A stretch of DNA of 64,000 nt from Gordionus sp. m RMFG-2023 (taxonomy: Eukaryota > Nematomorpha > Gordioida > Chordodea > Parachordodidae): assembly GCF_954871325.1 (NCBI RefSeq), contig NC_088776.1:49122569-49186568 (forward strand). Direction: 5' to 3'. This document shows, piece after piece, positions 33,995 to 46,458 of the stretch; the first letter of the stretch is position 1; the number at the start of each line of letters is the position of its first letter. The notes beneath the pieces were generated by a model. That model was given only the letters and a program-made list of their open reading frames with translations. It searched no databases and was not told the DNA's origin. Made by a program: the position numbers and the translations under genes.

Positions 33995-34850
33995 GATGCA
34001 TTGTCACAAAACAATAAAATTTTCTTCATTATAATGATAAATCCCATACTCTTAGAATATCTTCAAAAGTTAAAATTGTCACATAACTGCTTTTATTAGA
34101 GTAGTATTTAACTGGTAATTTTTCATTTTTTAAGCACCTAGGCTTTTTAAATTCCCTTACAACATATAACTTTTTATCAGATCCATCTCCATTTTTGATA
34201 AATAAAACGGAGACCTTTTCATTGACAGGTTTGAAGCCCAGTGGTTGAGTTCCACTAAATTCCAATATGCCCTTTGGTAATTCTCGGTAGTATAGTCTTG
34301 TCATATCACAATTGTAAATATTAATCCTTGATAATCTTTAATTATGGGAGTGTATTTTTACTCCACTCATTTACATTAATAATATCTGCACTCCCTTTTT
34401 TTCATTGCAATTATAATAAATCTATATTCTGTCTTTTCATAATTCTCCGCAACTAGCTGCTAATATGAATGCCTATGATGTATAATTATATATATCATAA
34501 AATATAAACTTACCTTCATTGTTTGGCTAAAAAACATGCTTTTTCTAACATCACTTGCCCATTTGGACTGCAATTTTTACTTCGCATTTGGGTAAACCAA
34601 ACTAATAACGTTGCTTCTGGCATTGAGTAACAACTCATTCTAACTCTTTTAGTTGTAGAGGATTTATTCCATAGAAATTGTGAGCATGTACTTGCTTTAT
34701 TAGCTTCCAATCTGTAAAATATGGAAACATGTCATTTAAAACTTAACGCTAATTGTGTTTTTGAAAGAGTGCTTAGTTTTTCAATAAGTTCTCCCCTTTT
34801 GCTTTAGGGTTAACGTTTGAAAAGATGTTTTATTCAAAAAATAGTTTCTT

Positions 34851-37694
34851 TCGATAAAATTTTTTTATTTTTTCACTTATCCTATTAAATTAACATTATT
34901 CACATATAAATAGTAAAAAAAATTCGCAATTATCCGATATTTAGCAAATAACCGATTTGCAATTATAAATGCATAGTAATTTTTATCAAAATCGCAGGGT
35001 TTTTTTTTCATTTAAAAGTGTTAGCACTTAATCCATATGCAATTAAATGATTTTGACTGTATATTTGATTTACAAATTCTCGGAAGGTCCAATAAATTTA
35101 TTTTCATATAATATATTTATAATTTTATAAATCTTGCAGAAGAATTATTGAATGACGATCTTTTAAAAAATTTTTCATTAGTTCACTGTATTTATTTCTC
35201 AAAAAGTGAATAAAATACAATTTATATATATTTATTGAAAACTTTAAATATTTATTTATTTTTATATTAATATATAAATATTTATTAATAATTACAATTT
35301 TCTTATATGATGCTATGATCACCCCCCCCCCCATTCCCATTAATCTCTCCATCTCATTATAAATAATATCTGAATAATGTAATGTATTCGATTGTTTTGA
35401 ATAGGCTTAGATTTAAAGTTGGCGAAGATTCCATCATGTTCAGAATTGAGACGATTTTTTAATAGGCTCGCACTGATTCATTAGCACAAGTCATAATATA
35501 ACTAAAAAATAATATTAAATATTTGAAATTTTCCAAAAAAAGAAAATTAATATTTGCTTTTTGAAAGATAATTAAATAAATCACTTTATATTTTTACTAT
35601 AATAATAATATGTAAAGTAAAAGTATAATAAATAATATTATCGATAAAGTACCTTCAAATGTATATAATAATGAATAAATATCATTAATTTATTTTAATA
35701 TATAAATTATTTAATATTATAATTTTTCTGTGCAAAAATTTGAAAATAGAATTTTAAAATATATCATTTTCCCGTGGAAATTGGCATTAAACAATTTTTT
35801 TATCACAGTGCTGCCATTCCATAAATAATTAATTTTAAATAAACATGATCAATTAAAAAATAATTAATCCTTTAAAATTATTATATTCAATTTTTTCAGG
35901 TTTAAAATTTTGCATAGTCATTTTAATTTTTTTAAAAAAATGTCACCTCCAATTTAGTATTTGCAAACCCTAATTCGATTAATCATTTAAATATTATCCC
36001 GAAATCGAAAACAGAATATTTTTAAAAACTGTAATAACGCGATATACCCTTCCCATCTTTATAGTTAGATTGGGACAAAAAAAGGTAATAATTAGGAAAT
36101 ATAAAAAAAAGTGTTCAGAATATTTGCATAAATTTTTGGTAATTTTCATCTCCTAAAAATGATAAGATCATCAGGTTTTGTAATCGATCTTTTTTGTCGA
36201 GTCTTAGAAGTGTGATAGGCTTTGTTCATTTGATCAACCCGGTTGTCTTCAGTCATTTGACCACTTCTTATTATTTTATTCTAACAAAAAAATATATAAA
36301 TTAATTTGTAAAATTTGTTTAACTTTTATAATTTCTATAATGTAAATAAATAAATGTCAACATTAAAGAAAAACTCGTAAGGGATATGAATAAGAGATTA
36401 TGTGACTTTCATTATTTTAGGTAAAGTACCAAAGAATGCTTCAAAAACATATAGTATAGGACTAATCTATAGTATGATTAGTTTATATGAGATGGCCATG
36501 GTTAACTTAATATAAGAACAGCCATGCAAATAATAAAATTAACGAAAGTAATAGTCACTTATTTTGGTTACAAAAATAATAATTGAACTAAAAAGATGTT
36601 AAATGAGTCAAGAATGAGCCTAATTGCCTATTTTTCAATAAAAGAGGGAACATTATAAGCGCCAAAGGAAAAGAGGATACTCCGCCAATTCTTTTACCAA
36701 AAAAAAAAGATATATAAAACTATATTTAGAAAAGAATAGAATTTGCTTAAGTTCGAGTGTCGTCCGGCAGAATCCTTGCCGAGTAAGACTTAAATGGGAG
36801 GGAATAATATATGAAATTATATGATATGTAGTTTAAATATTAAGATTTAAAAAAAAATTGATGTAAATAAGTATAATATGACTAACGAATAGGATATTAA
36901 GTGCATCCAAATCATTGAAGTTGATTCGAAACGAATGTTTTCCTGTTACAATTTGATTATCAGAGTCATCTAATTCGTTTTTAATAAAAGAATATAACAA
37001 CCCCAAAAATTATAAATTTAAACAGCTATTTTTTTCCTATGAAATTAGATTTTATAAACATAGTTAAACTTCTTTAAAAGGGGCTTATGAATAGCTTCCA
37101 ATAATTTTATTTGAGGACCTTAGGCCCGTTTTTTGCGGGCCTTTGGCTTGGTTACATTTTTTTTAATTTTAATTTTACACTTTTTTTTCTGAAAAATTTA
37201 AATTAGTCATTCGTTTAATTATCCTATAATAATTTTTTTAATGATTATTTATAATGATATAGAGGGTGGTAAGGAAGATACCTTTTTATTATGTAAACTT
37301 GCATATTTGCTAAGGAAATAAATTTCCGTGCTAGAAAGTTCTCATTAATTGTGAGAAATGAAAATTTTATTTAAAGTGTCTTGTAAAATAACTCATCCTT
37401 ATTAGATTTATAAAAATCGTTACTTCTAATTTCTTACCCTCTTCTTTTCTTATTATTTTCAATTAATTATAATTCTCCAATCCGATATATCTTTGTGTAC
37501 CTTCAATTGAATCATCCTGCACACCATTGTCATTCAACTCCGTGTCCTTTGTTTTCCCGGTTTTCATATCTACGACAAACGCCGTATCATCATTATCCTG
37601 TAAGATTAAAAAAGTACGTAAAATAATTTTGAATTTAAAAAAATAGATAAGTTTTATTTTAAAAATCGTATTAGTGCACTTTATTTAATTTACT
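34851..37694. other. AT-rich sequence, no gene seen
   Basis: ATTATCCGATATTTAGC and AAATAACCGATTTGC at 34930-34960 resemble pogo/Tigger terminal sequence and may mark the 5' end of that element. A 13-base poly-C run lies at 35321-35333. A short hairpin-like GGCCCGTTTTTTGCGGGCC is at 37122-37140. Nothing else recognised. Confidence 0.45.
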
Positions 37695-37698
37695 GAGC

Positions 37699-40280
37699 GG
37701 GAATTCCATACCAAATCGATAACTCTTCGGCCCTACCTTTTTAATTTCGATAAAATTGTGCATGCTGATAGAATATGATTAGAAAGCATCGAATCCAAAA
37801 TTTTAGCCTCCTAGTACTCATAGTTCCTGAGATATCAATGGTCAAAAGTGTCAAAAATGACCTTTTTTGGAAAAATACGATTTTTTAAAATGGAGATAAG
37901 TTAAAAAATAATGATTTTAAAAATATAAGTTATATGTCATTTTGTAACTCTATTAAAGGCCTTTTATTAAATATTAAGGATTTTTTTGAAATAATATTGT
38001 TGCGGTTTTTATTTACTAAACATGAAAACTCCAGATGTTTCGCTTTCCAAATCTTTTTGAATTTAATATTTTTTTATTCTCTAACCTTATATCTATTCAT
38101 AGAAAAAATTTAAACTTGGGACAGCCATGGGTTTTTAGTTATTACGATTTAAAAAAACAAAAAATAAATATTTTCTTCAAAAATAGATGACGCTCCTTTA
38201 TAAAATAACGTGTTTTGTTAAGATTATTATTTTTTTTAACTTTTTTTTATTTTTAAACATAAATAATAAGATTTTACAGCATTACTATCATGAAAAAATA
38301 TTATATAGATCGTTTGATAGGCTTACTTATTATTATTATATTGATAACTTGTAAAAATTAGTTGTTTTTATAATAAATGATTAAATTTCCTAAAAAGATA
38401 GTTAAGATTCCAATATCTCCTACAAGAAAATATGATAATTAATTGTTGAAAGATAAAAGCAAGTTCTCACCTGCCCTAATATTAATTAATTTTTATTTTA
38501 CAAATATTTTGATATTAATTATTTTTCTTTTTAAAATTATTTATAATGTATAAATATAAATGCGTATATCCTTTTAAAGAATCTAAACACTTTAATTATA
38601 AAAAGAACCCGCGTAAAGTCATGACGTGGATGACACAATATCCAAGCATACTATATTTGTGATAAATGTCGTAAAAGGTTATCACAAAAATTATTGAAAA
38701 TATAACTATTCTGATAGCTAATATGTAAATAATATCAACACAGCATCAACATCAATAGATATAATCAATATAACTTTAAACGAAATTGGAAAATCTCCTA
38801 TTAAGAAAAAAAAACTAACCGAAAAAAATTATCAAAAAAAAAGGATAGCGAAAATATAAAAAGCTTATTTCAGATATAATAATTAACAATCCAGAATCGG
38901 GTACAAAAGATAATAATGATATTAATCAATAATATGAAATTACAATATCCTAATTTATCTAAAAATAAAAAAATATCAATTGCTGACCATTCTGCCTCCT
39001 AATTGGAGCGCAAATAAAATAAAAACGACATTCAACGCTACATAATCAAATGGCATAGAATTCCAAAATCGTTTTAGAAGAAAAGGAAATTCTTTCAACT
39101 CCAAATCGAAAGCCTGCAAAAATATCTCAATCAAAAAACAGTTGATATTGTTTAAAAAAAATTTTGCAGTGATGAAGTTAAAAAAAGATTGCATAATCTA
39201 GCATTAAAAAGGGGGAACGAGTGAACGCTCAAAAAAGGTTAGTTCTTAATAATTTGAAAGAATTATATAATTAAAGGCAAGTAATTGTTTAAAACTCAAC
39301 ACTAAACTATATTCTAATTCGCAGACGATCAATTAATCGATGAGATTAGAGGATATGTAACATGTGCATATGAAATGGTGGTTAGGATTTGTACAAGCAG
39401 CGAATGTAATTAGAGATGAAGTAAAAATTAATTTTCTTCACCCTAAAGGACCAACAAATTCTTCTGTTTATCCAGCTGCGCAAGATATCCTTTTCATACC
39501 AAAAAATAATATTTTAACAATAGTTAGCCTATCAACGGCTACTGGGCGTACATATAATTTATACCAACACGAAATTATCATGGCGTCAAAAAAACTAAAT
39601 TTAATGAAAAACTGAAAATAGGTAATATCTTTCATGAATTTTAATTTATCTATTATATCTACAAAATTTATAAAATTTTAGAAAATTAAAATTTTTTATA
39701 AGAAAAAAATAATTATAACCGCAGCTAAATATCTCATTTCATGATATTAATGATAGAAAATCTCGCTATTTATGTTTAAAAATAGGAAAAAGTTTAAAAA
39801 AATAATAATCTTAACAAAACACGTTATTTTATAAAGGAGCGCCATCTATTTTTTAAATCCCAATAACTAAAAAACTCATGGTTGTCCCAAGTTTAAATTT
39901 TTTTTTATGAATATATATAAAGTTAGAAAATAAGAAAATATTAAATTTTGAAAAGCGAAACACCTAAAGTTTTTATGTTTAAAATTAATAACGTAAATAA
40001 AAACCGCAACAATATTATTTCAAAAAAATCCTAAATATTTAATAAAAGGCCTTTAATAGATTTACAAAATGACATATAACTTATATTTTTAAAATCATTA
40101 TTTTTTAACTTATCTCAATTTTTAAAAATCGTATTTGGCACTTTTGACTGTTGATATCTCAGGCACTATGAATACTAGGAGGCTAAAATTTTGGATTCGA
40201 TGCTTTCTAATGATATGCAAAATTTTTTCGAAATTAAAAAGGTCGGGCCTAAAAGTTATCGATTTGGTATGGAATTACCC
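37699..40280 (+). mobile_element. Sola-like DNA transposon 1, ~580-bp inverted repeats
   Basis: Ends GGGAATTCCATACCAAATCG and (inverse) GGGTAATTCCATACCAAATC, flanked by GAGC on both sides (37695-37698, 40281-40284). The inverted repeats extend about 580 bp (37699-38290 against 39740-40280) with roughly 85 per cent agreement by eye. The interior has plus-strand remnants of the same protein as the element at 41314-44831. The 4-bp duplication and GGG...TTCCAT ends are shared by both. Assignment to the Sola group is from the 4-bp duplication and DDE-like protein and is tentative. Confidence 0.85.
38600..39618 (+). pseudogene. Internally deleted Sola-like transposase
   Basis: Legible blocks: YICDKCRKRLSQ (about 38655, CxxC), INITLNEIGKSPIKKKKLTE (about 38765), ILPPNWSANKIKTTFNAT (about 38985), and the C-terminal domain WWLGFVQAANVIRDEVKINF with LHPKGPTNSSVYPAAQDILF and TATGRTYNL (39364-39615). 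They align with the corresponding parts of 42085-44176. The central catalytic region is deleted and frames are broken. Confidence 0.8.
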
Positions 40281-40284
40281 GAGC

Positions 40285-41309
40285 CTCAGATAATATAGGC
40301 ACTTTAATTTACTAAATTGAGCATAATTTTAATTGAATTTAGCCATAATAAATATTATTGAAGGCAAGAAAAAAATATTGGAAACTTGGGTAGTCAGATT
40401 TTCGAACTGATCTTGAACGAAAGATTGATTGGCATAGCTGGGAAGATTTTGGGCAGAAGGTTGGATATCTATAATAAATTTTTTTATAGCATTTCTTAAT
40501 TCTAAAATTGTATCATATACCTTGTAGGTTTAATTATTAGGAAGGGGAGGGGAGGGGGGTGATTAAAATTTGTATGTGACCCTTAAAAGGTCAGGTAGGG
40601 AAATAACGAACCGGGCTGGGATATTCATATATAAAAAAGCGGGATAAACCTTGCAAATCTCGGATTTTGATTATGATTATTCTTCGAAAAACAACAATGA
40701 GCTTATTTCTTTTCATTTTATTTTAAGAATAGCCCAAACTAAATTAATAAATAAAATTTAAAAAAAATGATTCCTTATTATATAGAAAATTAAATGCCAG
40801 GCCAAACATTTCACAAATTTAATAAGCCAGCCTGGGCAAAAGTTGATATATTTTTTGAAATTTAAGCTACTACTTTGATTTAATTAATAATATTTGTAAA
40901 TAAATTACAATATGCTTATTGTATATTAAGAACTATAACTAAAATATTAAATAAAATAGTAAATTCACAAAAGTAAACAAATTATTTATATCATCCAATT
41001 TCAAATACAGATATCAAATCAAACGATTTATAAAAGGTTGTTATAAGAATAGATAGTTATAGAGTAGATATAAAGGCCTATGGGGAAAAATTATACAGAT
41101 ATTAAATATATGAAGGATGGGAAATTTGTACAAAAAAATTTAACAAGCTGGATTGAACTTTTTGTAAAATTTTAACAGAGGTATGATATGTAAAATTATA
41201 ATGGGACAGGCCAGGAAATTAATAAAAAATTGATTGGGCTTGAATGAGCTGGATAAACATTTAAATATCGAGCTTAGCTGAACAATTTGTGCAAAAAATC
41301 TTAGCAGGT
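40285..41309. other. Spacer between the two Sola-like elements
   Basis: Contains GGGGAGGGGAGGGG at 40543-40558. Eroded GCCAGGCC, GCCAGCCTGGGC and GACAGGCCAGG motifs (40795-41290) suggest a decayed GGCC-type MITE. No gene seen. Confidence 0.45.
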
Positions 41310-41313
41310 TAAA

Positions 41314-44300
41314 GGGTCATTCCATGTCAAATGAGCAAAAAATCAAGATTTAAGGCCGACTTCTTTCAATTTCGATAAAAAGTTGTAGACTGGTTATATA
41401 TGTTTCCATTAGATTATAAACAAAATTTTAGCGCATTAGCAATTATATTAGCGGAGATAATCAGGGATAAAGGTCCAAAAAACGTGATTTTTTTGTTTTT
41501 TACTGATGTTAAATAATTAGTTTTTTATTTAAAACTAAATATGATCAAATATTTAATCTAATATCAATAGCTAAGTTAATAATTGATAATTATGGCGAAA
41601 ACATCAAAATAATTTTTTTTAAAATATGGGTCATCTTATGGTCAGTTGAAAATTTGAAATTAATATTTCGAAATTTTATAAAATTTTTGGTATCAAATGA
41701 ATTTGAGCATTCTCTATAAAAAAAATTTTCTGATTAAAGTCTTTGTAAGCAAATGTTTAACACTGAAAAAATTAATAAAAATAAGCCAGCTGTTTTTATC
41801 TTTTCTTAAAATTATAAAAAATTAACTGATTAGAAAAATTAATTAGCGAATTAAATCGATAAATCGCAGTTGCTAAAAATACAAATTGATTTCTTTAATA
41901 TTTTTTCACAAAAACTAATTTTTTATATTTTTACTTGTCGTTAAAAATATATAAATTTTTCTAAATGAAACCTTTAAAGATGAGCTAAAGTATTGCAATC
42001 CACTGAATAAACCAAAACATAAAAATTTTTAAAAATCTAAGATTACTGAATGCTTAATATAAATAGTGGTTTATATCAACAAAAAATATGTAATTAGTGC
42101 CGATACTTAACTAAAATTGGTCCACACATTCCCGAAGAATTTATATCCCCAATAACCCATAATCAGGATGCCTTTGAATCGATTAATGAAACATTACACA
42201 ATATTGGAGAATCACCAATTAAAAGAAAACGTTTAATGGAGAATAAATATCCTAAAAATAAAATTCAAAAGATTGAAAAAGCAATAAAGAGTAAGGTTTT
42301 AGAAATATCTGATTCCGAGATTGATAGTCCAATGAAAGAGGAAATTCTTATTATATTAAAGGATAACTTTGATAAATCAAAAAATCAACAATATCAAATT
42401 CTTAAAATTTTGCCTCAAAGATGGAGTGTATATAAAATTCAAGAGGAATTCAACGTAACATCATACATGACAAGAAAATCCAAAATGGTGGTAAAAGAAA
42501 GTGGTCTTTTTTTCCCAAAACATAAGGCAGGAAAAACACTAAACGAAAAAACATTTAAATTCGTCAAAGATTTTTATAGTTCTGAAGAAATAAGCCGACT
42601 CATACCCGGAATAAAAGATTGTGTATCTGTTAAAGGCGAGAAAGAACCAATCCAAAAAAGACTTATATTAAATAATCTTAAAGAAATATTCAAGATGTTT
42701 AAGGAAGAATACCCAAATATATCAATGGGATTCTCTAAATTTGCCGAACTTAGACCAAAAAACTGTATTTTAGTTGTAGCTAGTGGCACACACACTGTTT
42801 GTGTCTGCGCCAATCATCAGAATGTGAAATTAATGACAAATGTAATAGCTGAAATTACAGCAGGAGAAGATTACTGTATAAATTCTTATAACTATCTTTT
42901 GGGGCAAATTATTTGTAATCCATCTCAGACAAATGTTATTTAACAAATTGTGATGAACGCCCTGGTATAAAATCTCTTAAGGGCCAATTATACCATATTT
43001 CAGAGAAATCGTATAGAATATGTCACGTTTAAACAATGGATCACGGTGGATAGAGCAAATCTTGAAACTATTATAAAGTCCGTTGATGATTCCTCGAATA
43101 TCTATTAGAAAAAGTTCAAATTTTACTGCGTCACTCATTTATAGCTAAACAACAAAGTTTATTTTTGAAGAATTCCAAAGAAAATTTAAAAGATGGGGAA
43201 TTTTTAACAATTCTAGATTATTCTGAGAATTATTCCTTCATTTTACAAGATGAAGTTCAGGGATTTCATTGGAACAACGTGCAGGCCACTATACATCCAT
43301 TTGTAGCATATTATAAATCTGGAGAAAATTTAAAAATATAAATTTTGTTATTATATCCGAATCATTAAACCATAATACTAGTGCAGTTCACCTTTATCAA
43401 AAAAAATTTATTAATTTCTTAACAGCCAAATTTAATTCTAAACCAGAAAAAATAATATATTTTTCAGATGGAGCCGCGTCTCAATACAAGAATCGCAAAA
43501 ATTTTCTGAACATATGCCTTCATAAATACGATTTTAATATTCCTGCCGAATGGCATTTCTTTGCCACTGCTCACAGCAAAAATGCATGTGACGGTATTGG
43601 AGGAACTGTCAAAATATTAGTTGCCAGAGCTAGTCTTCAAAGGCCAAATAAAAACTAAATCCTAACCCCATTAGAATTATAGAATTATGCTAAAGAAAAT
43701 ATTAATGGAATTCAATTTGAATATGTATCCAATCAAGAATATATCGAAGGGGAATTCTGCACTGCCCATACATGAGACCCAAAAATTTCACGTATTCCCA
43801 TTGATCAAAATAAACTAAAAACCAAAATATATTCTAATTCCAAAAAATATAATATAAAACAAGTTTCGTTTTGAAATGAGAAAATTATATTTAAAAATAT
43901 TAATGGATATGTAACATGTGTATATGATGATAAATGGTGGTTAGGATATATAATCGATACAAATGAAGAAGTGAAAATCCAATTTTTACACCCTTGTGGA
44001 CCTTCAGCCTCATTTAAATTTCCTCTGAAAAATGATATTTTAGTGTTGCCTAAATCTCATATTCTCTCGCTAGTCAATCCTTCTACTCCCACCAGTCGGA
44101 CATATATTTTACTCCTGAAGAAATCTCACAAGCTAGCCAGACTTTGTATTCCTTTAGATGAAGTTAGATTTAATTAATTTATAAACTATCTTAATTAGGC
44201 AAAATTTGTGAAGATTTTAAAAATTTCATGATCTGAATTACAAATAAATATATATAATGCACATTGTAATCGATTTAGTATGATATATATACATTAAAAT

Positions 44301-44831
44301 ATTTTTAATCAATAAAAAAAATGAATTTTTACATATTAAAACTATTATATATAGCGCCATCTATTTTTTCGCAATATTTTTTAAATAAATATCCAGTCAT
44401 GCTAATTGTTGAAGAAATTATTTAAAAAATAGTAAAAGGATATTATTTCTTAAAAAAATTAAAAATCGGAGATCATATTCATTTCGAAATATTAATTTCA
44501 AATTTTCAACTGACCATAAGATGACCCATATTTTGAAAAAAAATTATTTTGATGTTTTCGCCATAATTATCAATTATTAACTTAGCTATTGATATTAGAT
44601 TAAATATTTAATCATATTTAGTTTTAAATTTAAAACCAATTATTTAACATCACTAAAAAGCAAAAAAAGACATTTTTTGGACCTTTACCCCGATTATCTC
44701 CGCTAATATATTCGCTAATGTGCTAAAATTTTGTTTATAATCTAATGGGAACATATATAACCAGCCTACGATTTTTTATCGAAATCGAAAGGGGTCGGCC
44801 GAAAAGTGATTGATTTGACATGGAATGACCC
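41314..44831 (+). mobile_element. Sola-like DNA transposon 2, 3.5 kb, ~370-bp inverted repeats
   Basis: Ends GGGTCATTCCATGTCAAAT and its inverse, flanked by TAAA (41310-41313, 44832-44835). The inverted repeats span about 370 bp (to TTCGAAAT near 41680 and from 44490). The plus strand carries most of a large transposase gene in several frames. Same orientation as and related to 37699-40280, 1 kb upstream. Confidence 0.9.
42085..44176 (+). pseudogene. Sola-like DDE transposase, several breaks
   Basis: The longest intact piece (42236-42943) contains ILPQRWSVYKIQEEFNVTSY, LIPGIKDCVSVKGEKEPIQK and FSKFAELRPKNCILVVASGT with HTVCVCANHQNVKLM, a signature of an uncharacterised protein family widespread in arthropod and cnidarian repeats. 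Downstream in other frames: LDYSENYSFILQDEVQGFHW (first catalytic Asp candidate, about 43217), YFSDGAASQYKNRKNF (second, about 43465), AEWHFFATAHSKNACDGIGG (about 43548), then the C-terminal KWWLGYIIDTNEEVKIQFLH domain (43930-44176). The D...D...D/E spacing fits an RNase-H-fold transposase. At least four frame breaks or stops. Confidence 0.82.
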
Positions 44832-44914
44832 TAAAACGTCTTATAATCCATAATCTTCCTAGGTTACTGTTTTAGGATCACATTACTTTTCTTAATTATT
44901 ATTTTTATATTTAT

Positions 44915-45294
44915 CAGAGACCTGTAAAGGCAATATTTGCATGGCCTGGATTTGATAAAAAAAACTTATCTTCAGACCAGCTCAGATTTTTTTTAAAAAA
45001 AATTGGCTATGTTTATAAATTTTTTCTAGGTCCTTGGTGTTTTTTAAAAAAATAAAATATCCTATTTAGCATTTTACGGATCGTTTTTAGAGAATATGAA
45101 ATCCATATATAATAAAATCGAAATAAGATAAGTGAATGAGATATATTGTTCTTTCTTTCTTTCTTGAGAAGATTTTTAAATTTACTTTATTTATAATAAT
45201 GACGATTTAAAATATTCGACCTGGTGTGGGTATTTTTATAAAAAAAAATTTATGGCCCTACCTGTAAACTTTGGGTCAATCCGGCAGGTCTCTG
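44915..45294. mobile_element. hAT-type MITE, CAGAGACCTG family, 380 bp
   Basis: Ends CAGAGACCTGTAAAGG and CCGGCAGGTCTCTG, flanked by ATATTTAT / ATATTCAT (44907-44914, 45295-45302; seven of eight match). GC-rich GGCCTGG and GACCAGCTCAG motifs remain, more eroded than in the GGCCGGGCC copies. Confidence 0.9.
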
Positions 45295-45784
45295 ATATTC
45301 ATAAATAAGATGATGTAGATATACTTACTTCTTGCACTTTAAATTGTATTATGAAATTGCTGGGAATAATTTATTTTAACATTCGTTTATTAAATTTTGC
45401 TTAAAATTTTCAGGGTTTTGAACAAACACTAATTTAATATCTTTTGATTTCTCTAAGTCTATTTTGTAACTCCTGTTTCCGTATTTAAAAGTGCTGCATT
45501 ATTGGGAATAATCAATTTTTTCATTATTTGGATAATTTCTTAAAACAAAATCTTCTATATCTGTTAACTTGAAAATAGAAGGGAGGGATTCAAATAAACT
45601 AAGTCTCAAATTTTTATCTCTGCAGGTCTTTGAAAACCCATTGCAGAGAATAAAAAACATACTTTTTTGAAAAAGGTATGATTGAATATATTTTAAAAAA
45701 TGGGAATGTAAAATCTGATTCTGGTTGGTCTAATTAATTTTTGATATTTTACTTACATTTTTTTAAATTAAAAATAGTGAGAAG

Positions 45785-45994
45785 TATAGTTGGGTAATTG
45801 CAATATTTTTAGCCATTTAAGCCAATTTTTAGCAGGCTAAAAAATTGGCTAAACCATTAACCAAAAACTATCACTTTGGTCTCAAAGTTTTTCTTAAAAA
45901 ATTAGCAGCTCAAATTTGGAAGACACTAATATAAATTAAAAAGTATGTTAACAGATTTCTAAATTAGCTGACACTTTGCCATTGCCTAACTATA
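45785..45994. mobile_element. MITE with TATAGTTGGGTAA ends
   Basis: Left TATAGTTGGGTAATTGCAAT, right (inverse) TATAGTTAGGCAATGGCAAA. Inner TTTTAGCCATTTAAGCC and GGCTAAAAAATTGGC blocks fold on each other. No target duplication confirmed. The surrounding 44836-46452 has no gene. Confidence 0.6.
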
Positions 45995-46452
45995 ATAAAA
46001 CTAAATATATGGGAGAGACCTACAAAATTGGAAGTTTTGGGGCCTCATCTGCAGCCTGGTGGCAAAAAAACTTAGATCTAGGTACAGCCTGCTTTGTCCC
46101 AAATTTTTAAAACTTATAGAAAAGAAATTTCAAACTTAAAATATTTGTAATGCAATACATTAAATTTAGATATTCAGCAATAACTTTGATAATTTAATTA
46201 TTTTTATCTATTCAAAATATTATAAGAAAATAAATAGTAATTTTCTAACATCTAATTTTTTATAATTCGTTTTATATAAAGGCAAAAAAAGAATAGGATG
46301 GGAACATAATATTAATATTGGAGATTGGGATATGCCTATGTTTCATTGATGTTAACACTGCCCAGCCCTCCAGGATCTAATAGAGGGCCTAAATTGTAAA
46401 GAGTAATAAATTTGAAGATCTAATCCAAGAATTTTTTTAAAAATTTTTGTTT

Positions 46453-46458
46453 TTTATT
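46453..46458 (-). promoter_or_regulatory. Poly(A) signal of the OS-9 gene
   Basis: AATAAA on the minus strand begins immediately after the TAG stop of the OS-9 homologue, which gives a very short 3' untranslated region. Confidence 0.7.

Larger units (their letters stand above)
32560..34850 (-). pseudogene. Tigger/pogo-type transposase (CENP-B-like HTH plus DDE), interrupted
   Basis: Minus-strand blocks in N-to-C order: LTLKQKGELIEKLS (HTH start, about 34800), the CENP-B-type helix-turn-helix RMSCYSMPEATLLVWFTQMR with SPNGQVMLEKACFLAKQ (34520-34650), IYNCDMTRLYYRELP (first catalytic Asp, about 34310), KPRCLKNEKLPVKYYSN, ILLFCDNAS (second Asp, about 34010), TTFLIQPLDMGAIRSFKCHY (33845-33904). 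A GTAAGT donor follows the HTH part, after an in-frame TGA. A 379-bp MITE splits the region after FAWDEVTS; the frame resumes at about 33329 with TTIKAIFVKSMAFDWESEAD. The C-terminal tail seems duplicated (32560-32800 versus 32925-33130). Stops and gaps make it non-functional. Confidence 0.88.

Noticed and set aside
37122-37140. GGCCCGTTTTTTGCGGGCC hairpin resembling a bacterial terminator
   Set aside because: No gene ends there and the window is clearly eukaryotic; more likely a chance or eroded repeat palindrome.
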